Source: Ceratopteris richardii (Eukaryota; Streptophyta; Polypodiopsida; Polypodiales; Pteridaceae). From it: a stretch of DNA of 64,000 nucleotides. Where the stretch lies: the NCBI GenBank assembly GCA_020310875.1, contig CM035439.1:143270700-143334699 (forward strand), read 5' to 3'. Positions 1 through 8,718 of the stretch are shown in pieces. Each line of letters starts with the position of its first letter. The first letter of the stretch is position 1. A program made the translations under genes and the position numbers. The notes beneath the pieces were generated by a model that saw only the letters and a program-made list of their open reading frames with translations, searched no databases and was not told where the DNA came from.

Positions 1-447
1 TGAATAGGAATCGATTCAACCAAAAGAATAGCAGAATGATTAAATATGAATAGAATGGGATAGTACATCAACGTATTCAGCAATATCTCATACACAGTCG
101 TAAAATATGATACTCGCGATCTCCGAATAATTCAGTTTCGATGTGATCAAACCTATTCACTACAGTGCTCAACAAAACAGAGACGTATCTAGCCTTCTGT
201 ATCTCTCAAATAAATTCCGGTTAACTATCACTCCAAGATTCTGTTTACCACAGTAAATTCTGCTCCACCAGTCTAACGAAGCGACGACGTGATGACCCTT
301 CTCTCTTTCTGTCTCTGCTTTTATTGCTTTCGCATTTTTCATCTACCAACTCTTGCGAAATTTCCTGCATCTCCGTCATTTCAGCCACAAGTCTTGTTTA
401 TCCTTCTTCTGCGGTTGCGGTTATCTCGCTCCGTCAGCCTTGTAACA
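1..447. other. Unassigned left flank, possibly the end of another LTR element
   Basis: No coding similarity was recognised here. Similarity to the gypsy family shared with the 52-64 kb element stops abruptly at about 450. The last bases before the break read CCTTGTAACA, a typical CA-type LTR end, so this may be the terminal part of a further element lying mostly to the left of the window. That is inference; the other end is out of view. Short open frames around 289-518 show no recognisable domain. Confidence 0.35.
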
Positions 448-452
448 GAAGG

Positions 453-1618
453 TCATCTGACACTCCTTGTGGGGCTTCTCCAGATGTGAGCCTAGAGAGA
501 TGGTCTGCTCTCAAGTGAGTCTTCCCTTTCCTTACTACAACCTCGAAATCATATTCCATTAGCAAGAGAAACCATCTTACTAATCTTCCTGTATTGCATG
601 GCTTGTTCACGAGATATAACAATGCTTTGTGTTCAATAAAAAATTTAAACTTGTTTGCAAGCAAATAGTGTCTAAACTTTTTAACTGCATATACCATGCC
701 TAGTCCTTCTCTCTCAGTAGTGGTATAATTTCATTCAGCTGCATTCAATTGTCTACTAGCATAGGCAATTGGATGATCCATATTACCTTCACCCGTAGGT
801 TGTGCAAGTACACATCCAATAGCATAATTGGATGCATCCACATGAACATGGAAGGGCTTATTCCAATCCGGTGTGGTCAAGATTGGTGTTGAACATAATC
901 GCCGTTTAAGCTCATTGAAGGAATGCTCACATTCATCAGTCCACTCAAAGTTAGTCAAAAGTCCATACAGAGGCTTTGCTATGATGGCATACATGTGTAT
1001 AAACCGTCGGTAATAACCACAATGCCCCATGAAAGCTTGTACTTGACATTCTTTGGCCTAGGTAACTCCGCTATGGCTCTCACTTTCTCTTCATCAGTGG
1101 ATATGCCATTCTTTGACACTATGTGTCCTAGAATCTTGCCTTGCCTGACCATAAAAATGCACTTTTCTGGGTTCAGGCAGACTTGATATTCTCTACATTT
1201 GTCAAAGATTTGTCTGAGTTCAGGAATATGGGTTTGCCTAATGTTGGAATGAGCACAAAGATCATCAACATAGACTTCTAAGTTCTTCCTCAGGAACTCT
1301 TTAAATACATGGCACATTAGTCTCTGGAAGGTAGCGGGTGCATTGGTAAGCCCAAATGGCATTACTCTAAAGGCAAAAATGCCCCATTCAGTGGCAAAAG
1401 CCATCTTATGCTCATCTTCTGGAGCTATGGCTACTTGATTGTAGCCCGAAAATCCATCAAGGAAGCTGTACACTTCCTTGCCTGCTACTCTTTCTAAGAG
1501 ATGTTCTGTGATAGGAAGCGGATAGTTATCTCGAATTGTGGCTGCATTGACCTTCTTCAAGTTAATGCATACACGCAACTTTCCATTTTTCTTGGGCACC
1601 ACAACAATGGGGGATACC
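453..1618 (-). mobile_element. Element A, left piece: Ty3/gypsy RT and RNase H fossil
   Basis: Minus-strand pol of an Ogre/Tat/Athila-like Ty3/gypsy element. RT lies at about 980-1615, with the motifs [41 protein letters not shown] and the catalytic YVDD. RNase H lies at about 450-900, with FHVHVDASNYAIGCVLAQ, the KFRHYLLANKFKF region and RKGKTHLRADHLSRL. The piece belongs with 8719-16130: the sequence resumes exactly on the other side of the inserted chromovirus. It lacks anything downstream of RNase H because similarity ends near 450. The whole element is broken in roughly ten places besides the insertion. Close relatives lie at 48456-50933 and 52363-64000. Confidence 0.93.
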
Positions 1619-1623
1619 CACTC
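1619..1623 (+). repeat. Target-site duplication CACTC, left copy
   Basis: CACTC precedes the 5' LTR of the chromovirus and is repeated at 8714-8718 after the 3' LTR. Removing the insert with one copy gives a continuous RT sequence matching the relative near 59 kb, which confirms the boundary. Confidence 0.92.
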
Positions 1624-1764
1624 TATAATAAAGTAAGTTGGTGATCTAGGGATCCGATTGGTTCAGACAGATCTGAAATCGGATTCCGTTTGGTCATTCG
1701 TTTGTGTGGCCAAAGATCTCGAGTCTAGACTTACTGGTAGGTCATTTACTCTTGTAACCAAGTA

Positions 1765-1837
1765 ATCCACTTAGCCTAATGGTTAAGGCTTAAGGGTGTG
1801 AAGGACGAGGTCTTGGGTTCAATCCCCATGGAGTACA
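1765..1837 (+). other. tRNA-like segment with Pol III box A and box B inside the LTR
   Basis: The segment holds TAGCCTAATGGTTA (1772-1785), which fits box A, and GGGTTCAATCCCC (1815-1827), which fits box B. Their starts are about 44 bases apart, as in a tRNA gene. TGGG and CCCA flank the TTCAATC loop and can form a T-arm. The remainder does not fold into an obvious full tRNA, so this resembles the tRNA-derived head of a SINE more than a working tRNA gene. The same segment lies in the 3' LTR at about 8415-8487, with a few changes near box A. Known parallel: Cassandra elements carry 5S rRNA sequence in their LTRs. Whether Pol III reads this one is unknown. Confidence 0.6.
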
Positions 1838-1973
1838 TGGGAAGAGTATTTTGCCCAAAGAGCTCTAGAACCTTCTAGAAGCATCCACTGGACACTTGGC
1901 GCACATGTAGTTACATGGCTGACACTTGGATGATTAGCATTCACCTGCCCAAGAAGGTAGTCCCCTGGAGAGA

Positions 1974-1984
1974 GCTATATATAG
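1974..1984 (+). promoter_or_regulatory. Pol II TATA box of the chromovirus LTR
   Basis: CTATATATAGA lies about 80 bp before the LTR end, the usual place for the U3/R boundary. The 3' LTR has the same motif at about 8624-8634. Confidence 0.6.
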
Positions 1985-2064
1985 AGGCATTTGGTTGGGA
2001 GGAGAGTCATTCATTCATGAGCAATTACTGTCGCTATGCAATTACTGTCGCTACGCTGTTGCAT

Positions 2065-2076
2065 TGGTATCAGAGC
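2065..2076 (+). other. Primer binding site, initiator tRNA-Met type
   Basis: TGGTATCAGAGC begins two bases after the 5' LTR end. This is the standard plant site complementary to the 3' end of initiator tRNA-Met. Confidence 0.92.
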
Positions 2077-2222
2077 CATCTCCATAGCTTTCATCTTCTT
2101 GCTCGGACTTTTGACGTGCGAATTCTACCCCCGCCCGCATTGAGATGCTTGTCGCAATCATTCTCATGCTTTAGCTTAGAGCAAAAGAGTACTAAAAAGA
2201 GTATATCATCTCTGAAGTGTTT

Positions 2223-2290
2223 GGCGAAGGAATCGAACTCCCGCCCCTCAGGAGAGAGGGCGCTTCCTTATCCACGGAGAGAAGCGCCGT
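2223..2290 (-). other. Antisense tRNA-like segment 1 in the chromovirus leader
   Basis: On the minus strand this reads a box-A-like GTGGATAAGG followed by GGGAGTTCGATTCC, a box B with a pairing T-arm. It is the first of four such segments spaced about 150-170 bp apart in the leader, all opposite to the element. Confidence 0.5.
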
Positions 2291-2391
2291 TCGTGATATC
2301 CTTTATGGAGCAGATCGTCATAGAATCATCGGTTCGCTGAAGGAGGCTTCATCGAAGAAGATCCAAAAGAGAATATTTTGGGTGAAGCAGA

Positions 2392-2457
2392 GGGTGATCG
2401 AACCCCCGTCCCCCCGATTGGAGCACGCTGCTCTATCTAGAAGAGCATCACCGTCCG
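2392..2457 (-). other. Antisense tRNA-like segment 2
   Basis: On the minus strand, GCTC-loop-GAGC (about 2428-2446) can form a D-arm, and GGGGGTTCGATCACCC (about 2391-2406) forms a T-arm with box B. This is the most tRNA-like of the four, though the anticodon arm is poor. Confidence 0.55.
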
Positions 2458-2540
2458 CGTGAAGATATAACAGAACTACTAGCTGAACTCCTGAAGAAGC
2501 TCTCAAATAGGGGCCAAAAAGGTTGATCCTCTCTGCTGCA

Positions 2541-2607
2541 CGTCCGCGGGTGATCGAACACGGGACCTGTTTAAGCGAGTGTGTCCGCCTATCCATTAGC
2601 CCACAAC
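2541..2607 (-). other. Antisense tRNA-like segment 3
   Basis: On the minus strand it reads GGGCTAATGGATAGGCGG, close to box A of plant tRNA-Arg genes, then GTGTTCGATCACCC as box B. It is preceded by a CAAAAAGGTTGA spacer that recurs, slightly changed, before segment 4. Confidence 0.55.
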
Positions 2608-2696
2608 AGTTCACGGGAGTACTGCTGAGAAGGTAATTAATTTCTCTTAATTCGCGCTGAAGCAGACATCTTCACCCGGCCAAAAAAGTTGAACTA

Positions 2697-2768
2697 CCAT
2701 CGGGAGGGCGCCGGGATTCGATCCCACGACCTTGCAGAGAAACTTCAGGGCTTTATCCACTGAAGTAA
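2697..2768 (-). other. Antisense tRNA-like segment 4
   Basis: On the minus strand it reads TTCAGTGGATAAAGCCCTGAAG (box-A-like and able to form a D-arm), then GTGGGATCGAATCCCGGCG, a clear T-arm and box B. Confidence 0.52.
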
Positions 2769-3157
2769 AGGTTCTTCGTGATTTCGTTCTCTGCATAACA
2801 TATACAGTTCAATTAAATCTCTGCTCTGCTAATCCCGAGCCGAAATCATCTCATTTTGATTAACCTTTGGAGTTTGCTTATTTCCCCATCCGAACCCGAG
2901 TACATTTCTGTGGTGGTCCAAGCTGTAGAAAGCTAAAAGTTCGAGTAAAGTTCAACAGAAGTGGAGCTGTGGAGTGAAGATTTGGAGGCCTATCTTCGTC
3001 ATAATTCTAGCACTTTCGGCTAGAATCAAGTCGACCTCAACGGACCAAATCATCAGGGACGATTTCTTGTGACATTCTTGCATAGCTCTTTTGATTTTGT
3101 TGCACACACTTCTTGCGTTAGGAATACTTAGTAAGTTTAATAACGCTTTGTGTGCGA

Positions 3158-4800
3158 TGGAGGGGACTTCTAGCCACGTTTCGCTTACAAGTACTACTAG
3201 TGCGTCCATGTATGTTTCCATTCCTATGTTAGTAACATCCTCATTCATGACTAGACCACCAATAGTTGCACGTGCATTGCATTCATCTGCACCTATGGTT
3301 TCAAATACTAGTCATGCGTCTGATGCATCTAAAATAGAATCAGCGATTGTAGCATTAGACGTTGAGGATTCTGCGAGAAAAGGGGAAACAAACACTACTT
3401 TAAACGAGAGGAAAGATATGGAAAGTAGGATGTTGCTAGTTGAGCAAAAGCTTGGACAGTTGTCCAGCATTCCGGATGAGGTTGCAGTACTCCGTCAATC
3501 TGTTGATGGAATCCAGGATCACCTTAAGGCCATTCTGAACTTACTTCAGACGCCTAAGGATATCAATAAGACTATTTTAGGTAGTCACACAGATACGATC
3601 GCAACTTCATCAATGTCTGTTAGGATGGAAAAGGATAAGGGATTATCCTCTCCCCATACAGATATGTTTCCTTTAGCGGGAAGTATGAGCCGTCTTAGTC
3701 TAGCGTCTTCTACTCCCTTGTGTGTTGCTTCGGTAGGGATGTTAGAAACTCATAACCGCCCAGTGGATCTCTCTTTGGGAAAAGAGATCCGTCCTCCTTA
3801 TTTCTCTGGAGAGGATAAGGATAGGAATAAGGACGCGGTTTTGACTTTCTTAGAGAAATGGAAAGATGTCCATGAACTCAAACATACCCCCGATCATGTG
3901 AGGGTAGTAGAAGCCAGTTTGTCGCTAGGACCGAAAGCTTATACATGGTGGATGAGTCTCTCTGAGACTCACAAGAAACCTACCACTTGGAATGAATTTT
4001 CCCATCTTTTCAAGAAAGAGTTTCTCCCCGAGAATGAGGAGGAACGCAATTGGGAAGCATGGGATAAAATTCAGCAGAAGGGTAGACCGCTATTGGTGTA
4101 TATTTCAGAATACAGAGATGTAATTCTGAAGTTAAAGAATTTAGATGACTTCCATCGACTTCGCGGTTTTGTCAGAGGACTTAACCAGCGAATTCGTAAT
4201 GAAGTTAAGAGGCATGCGCCTAAATCCCTTGAAGAGGCGATTAAGGTCGCACAGATTTATGAGGATAATTCACGCTTGGATGTCACGCAGGAAAGCAGTT
4301 ATTCCCAGAAGAATAACTTTAAGCGTAAGGGTAAAGGGACTAGATCTAGTGAAAGGGTGTCTAAGAAACCTCGTGTTTTTAGACACATCCTTTCTCCAGA
4401 AGATCATGATAAAGCGCAAAAAGAAAACTTGTGCTTTAAATGTCTTAAGCCTGGACATCGAAGCCGTGCCTGTCCAGTCGGAAGAGAAAGTAAGGGAAAG
4501 GGTAAGCAGCAAATCCATCTGATTCAATCTTTGAACTTGGATGCAAATTCAAGTGCAAAGAAGGTTCAGATTATGCACTGCGACAGTACCCATTCATGTC
4601 AAATCTCCAAAAACATGTGGCAACCTCAAGAGTTTGGTCCACATGATTTGGTCAAGTTGCATGGATCAGTAAAAGGTCACACCATCCGGATAATGGTGGA
4701 TGACTCTGCTACGCATAATTTTATCAATTATGCGTTAGTAAAAAAACTCGCTCTTCCTCAGAAACCATCACCTCATAAATACATTGTCTCCATGATGCAC
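3158..4800 (+). mobile_element. Chromovirus gag and protease region
   Basis: A likely gag start is the ATG at 3158 (MEGTSSHVSL). A Ty3-type gag core lies at about 3780-4250, with the ...YTWWMSLSETHKKPTTWNEFSHLFKKEF region. One CCHC zinc knuckle (CFKCLKPGHRSRAC) lies at about 4431-4472. A retropepsin-like domain begins at about 4640 and continues towards the pol region. The knuckle would bind the packaged RNA and the protease would process the polyprotein. An alternative upstream ATG exists at 3091. The part is listed as a fossil. Confidence 0.85.
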
Positions 4801-4827
4801 GGTCAAGACACCCGTGTTTAGGACACA

Positions 4828-7800
4828 ATGATTTGTAATTTGGAACTAGAAATCCAAGGATTTAAAGACACCTTGGACTTCCAAATAATGAATATGGATC
4901 GGGTAGATCTTGTTTTAGGGAGAGAGTGGCTATGGAGTCTAGGTCCTTCATTGACCAGGTGTTATTTTACAAATACTTTGGAATTCCAGCGCGACGGAGT
5001 TGTGTATAAGATCAAGGGTGAGCATGATGTTCCAAGTATCCCTTTGATATCATACACTGAACTTCAGAAACTTGTCAATAATGAAGCCAGGACTCAAGCT
5101 TTTCTTGTCCTTGGCACCGATGTAACCGATTCTGATAATATAAATCAAGTTTCTTATGTCTCGTCCTTTATTCCTCGAGAAGTTTATGTTAAATTTAACA
5201 ATTTAATGAAGGAATTTAAAGATGTGTTCCCTAAGGAACTCCCCTACGGCTTGCCACCCTCTCGTGGAAACATCGATCACGGCATAGATCTGTTTCCGGG
5301 TACCAAGCCAAAATCTCAAAACCCATACCGCCTCCCCTATGTCCAAAATCAGGAGGTGGAAAATCAAATCCAAGAGTATTTGGATAAAGGATTTATCCGC
5401 CCAAGCCAGTCTCCATGGGCAGCACCCATCCTTCTAGTGAAAAAGAAAGATGGAACTATGAGGCTGTGTGTAGATTATAGGGCGTTAAACAATCTTACGA
5501 TAAAGAACAAGTATCCCATGCCACTAGTCGAAGATCTTTTCGATAGTTTAAAGGGAGCTACAATCTTTTCTAAGATTGATTTACGCCAAGGTTATCATCA
5601 GATCAGAATCAAAGTTGATGATATTCCTAAAACAGCCTTTCGAACAAAGTTTGGTCACTACGAGTTTTTAGTGATGCCGTTCGGGTTGACAAACGCACCC
5701 GCAACATTTATGACTTTGATGAATCAAGTGCTTAAGCCGTATTTGGGAAAATTTGTTGTAGATTTTCTCGATGATATTCTGATCTACAGTAAAGATCATG
5801 AAAGTCACTTAGAGCACTTGAAAAAAGTTTTTCAACTTCTTCGCGATAATAAACTTTACGGTAAAGAGTCAAAATGTGAATTCTTTACCCCAGAAGTAAA
5901 GTATTTAGGTCATATTATTTCCGCGGAAGGAATCAAAGTTGACCCTGAAAAGGTCCAAGCGATTCTTGAATGGCCTGAGCCCAAGATGGTTCGAGAACTA
6001 CAAAGTTTTCTCGGATTGGCCGGATATTATCGGAAGTTTGTGGCTGGATATGCCAAGATTGCAGTACCTTTGACGGATCAACTCAAAGGGAAGCATCAAA
6101 AGTTAAATTGGAAAGAAGAGCAAGCAAAGAGTTTTCAAGAACTTAAACTTGCTTTAGCATCGGCCCCGGTTCTACAGATCATAGATCCGAACAAGCCTTT
6201 CTAATTAGAGACAGATGCAAGTTCATCTGCAGTAGGAGCAGTACTAAGCCAAGATGGTCGACCAATAGCTTTCGAGAGTAGAAAGCTAAGTCCTGCTCAG
6301 CAAAACTACTCTACCTATGAGCGAGAGATGTTCGCTATTATAAATGCTCTAAAGAAATGGCGCCATTATCTATATGGATCAAAGCTGACCATAGTTTTTG
6401 ATCAAGAGAGCATAAAGTGGTTTGCAAACCAATCTGATCTTAGAGGTAGAAAAGCAAGATGGGCCGAACAGTTACAAGAGTTCGATTATGAGCTCAGGTA
6501 CAGAAAAGGAAAGTTCAATGCAGTGGCAGACGCCCTAAGTCGGATGCCTATGTTGAACAATCTAAGTTTTGTACAAATTCAAAGTGAATTTATTTCAACT
6601 TTGAAAGGAAGCTGCAAAGAGGATCCAAGCTTCAGTCAAGCATGGAAAGCAGCTGAACAAGATAAACAAACTGAAGCAAGTACTTCTGAGAGAAAGTTTA
6701 AACACTATTCTCTCCAAGATGAATATTTGCTTTATAAAGGTAAGGTTTGTGTCCCAAGTATAGTGGACATACGAAATCAAGTACTTTTCGAATGCCATGA
6801 TGCTCCAAGTGCAGGACATCCTGGTATTAACCGAACCTATGAGTTAGTGAAAAGACATTTTTATTGGCCTAGTTTGCATCGTGATGTGCAAAACTATGTG
6901 TCTAAGTGCCATAAATGTCAAGTAAATAAGTTTGAACGACTTAAAGTTGGAGGATTGCTACATCCTTTGGAAATTCCCAAAGGAAAGTGGGAAAGCATTT
7001 CCATGGATTTCATTTCTGGATTACCCCGCACTTAGAAGGGCTTTGATTCAGTCTGGGTTGTAGTTGATCGATTGACTAAACTTGCTCAGTTTATACCAGT
7101 CAAGACTACTTATAAGACTCCAGAACTTGCAAAAATATTTGTAAATCAACTTTATAGACTCTATGGTCTTCCAGTAAACATAGTTTCTGATAGAGATGCT
7201 CGATTTACAAGTCATTTTTGGCGAGCAGTCTTTAGTAGACTTGAAACTAAACTAAGTTTAAGTACAGCTGAACATCCCCAAACGGATGGACAGACAGAGA
7301 AAGTCAATCAGATTTTGGAAGACATACTTAGAGCTTATGTTACTTCCAAACAGACTGATTGGGAAGATTATCTTCCTTTAGCTGAGTTTGCCTATAACAG
7401 TGCCAAGAATACATCAACTGAATTTAGTCCATTCATGTTGATGTACGGTTTCCAGCCTAGGTCTCCTTATGCAGTGGGACTTCATAATGAACGAGTTCAA
7501 GCAGCTCAAGAGTTCCTTCAAGACATGAACTTTAAGCTCAAGTTAGCTAAAGAAAACTTAAAGAAAGCTCAAGATCATGCAAAAGCTTATGCCGATCCAA
7601 AGCGAAGAGATGTTACTTTTCAGGTTGGCGATCAAGTTTATCTTCGTATTCCTGAAAGATCGGAAAAGTTCAAGACTGGTCAATGCGCCAAGTTGTCGCC
7701 TAGATATTGCGGTCCTTTTCCAATCACCAAGAAAGTTGGTTTGTGGGCTTATGAATTACAACTTCCAGATGATAGTTGGATTCATCCAGTGTTCCATGTT

Positions 7801-8043
7801 AGCCGACTTAGGAAGAGTCTAACAGATTCAGATAATCTAGTTGGACATCAGGTCATACTTCCTATTCCAGTAAATGAAACAGTTCCTCATGAACCTGAAA
7901 GGATACTTCGCACCCGAGATAAACGTACAAGAAGCCACTTGTATGAAGAGTGCTTAGTAAAATGGAAGGATGGAACTGAAGAAAATTCAACATGGGAAAA
8001 AGTTTCCACAATCCAACGACGTTTTCCAGCTTTCAAGTTTTAA
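4828..8043 (+). mobile_element. Chromovirus pol region with chromodomain
   Basis: RT lies at about 5400-5950, with [32 protein letters not shown] and FLDD in the catalytic position. RNase H lies at about 6150-6540. The integrase HHCC zinc domain is at about 6780-6930 (GHPGINRTYELVKRHFYWPS, CHKCQ), and the integrase core at about 6980-7420, with DFISGL, SDRDARFTSHFW and the E in DGQTEKVNQ. A chromodomain lies at about 7890-8040 (LVKWKDGTEENSTWE). The chromodomain defines the chromovirus branch and is thought to steer insertion towards marked chromatin. The region is not one open frame. Confidence 0.93.
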
Positions 8044-8260
8044 GTTGGTCCCAAATAAAGAAGGTTTTCTACTTTCAAGTTTTTAGTAGATAAACCGATC
8101 ATGTTCTTCAAGATCTAGAATATGATAAGGTTTTTTACTTTCAAGATCTAAGTAAATAACCTGTTTGAATGAATGCATGTTCTTCAAGTTTTAGAACATG
8201 AGGCTCGGGGGTTGCCTACAGTATATATAGCTCTAATTTTCGAGGACGAAAATATTTTCC

Positions 8261-8273
8261 AAGGGGGGAAGAA
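8261..8273 (+). other. Polypurine tract
   Basis: AAGGGGGGAAGAA ends directly before the TG of the 3' LTR. This is the expected primer for plus-strand DNA synthesis. Confidence 0.88.
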
Positions 8274-8713
8274 TGTAATAAAGTAAGTTGGTGATCTAGG
8301 GATCCGATTGGTTCAGACAGATCTGAAATCGGATTCCGTTTGGTCATTCGTTTGTGTGGCCAAAGATCTCGAGTCTAGACTTACTGGTAGGTCATTTACT
8401 CTTGTAACCAAGTAATCCACTTAGCCTAATGGTTCAGCCTCAAGGGTGTGAAGGACGAGGTCTTGGGTTCAATCCCCATGGAGTACATGGGAAGAGTATT
8501 TTGCCCAAAGAGATCTAGAACCTTCTAGAAGCATCCACTGGACACTTGGCGCACATGTAGTTACATGGCTGACACTTGGATGATTAGCATTCACCTGCCC
8601 AAGAAGGTAGTCCCTTGGAGAGAGCTATATATAGAGGCATTTGGTTGGGAGGAGAGTCATTCATTCATGAGCAATTACTGTCGCTATGCAATTACTGTCG
8701 CTACGCTGTTGCA
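8274..8713 (+). repeat. Chromovirus 3' LTR
   Basis: 440 bp, TG...CA. It matches 1624-2063 at all but about six sites and includes the tRNA-like segment (box A near 8422, box B near 8466). It is followed by the CACTC duplication at 8714-8718. Confidence 0.95.
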
Positions 8714-8718
8714 CACTC

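Larger units (their letters stand above)
1624..2063 (+). repeat. Chromovirus 5' LTR
   Basis: 440 bp, nearly identical to 8274-8713, ending in TTGCA directly before the primer site. U3 contains a tRNA-like segment (about 1765-1837). A TATA box lies near 1974-1984, about 80 bp before the LTR end, so R and U5 are short. Confidence 0.95.
1624..8713 (+). mobile_element. Chromovirus (Ty3/gypsy) inserted in element A
   Basis: A 7.09-kb LTR retrotransposon with 440-bp LTRs, an initiator-Met-type primer site, a long leader, gag, pol and a C-terminal chromodomain, followed by a polypurine tract and the 3' LTR. All family parts are present in the order gag, PR, RT, RNase H, IN, chromodomain, but the coding region is broken in about three places, so it is a recent fossil. 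The LTRs differ at about six of 440 sites (about 1.4%). At a plant LTR rate near 1.3e-8 per site per year this is about half a million years; the rate is borrowed from grasses and may not fit this host. The tRNA-like segments in its LTR and leader are unusual and listed separately. Confidence 0.95.

Noticed and set aside
2215-2770. Functional tRNA gene cluster
   Set aside because: T-arms and box B look good, but anticodon and acceptor arms do not form convincing pairs by eye, and there are no T-run terminators at the right places. Called tRNA-like only.
7890-8040. Host chromodomain protein exon
   Set aside because: It is continuous with the integrase C-terminus and followed by the polypurine tract and LTR, so it is the chromovirus chromodomain.
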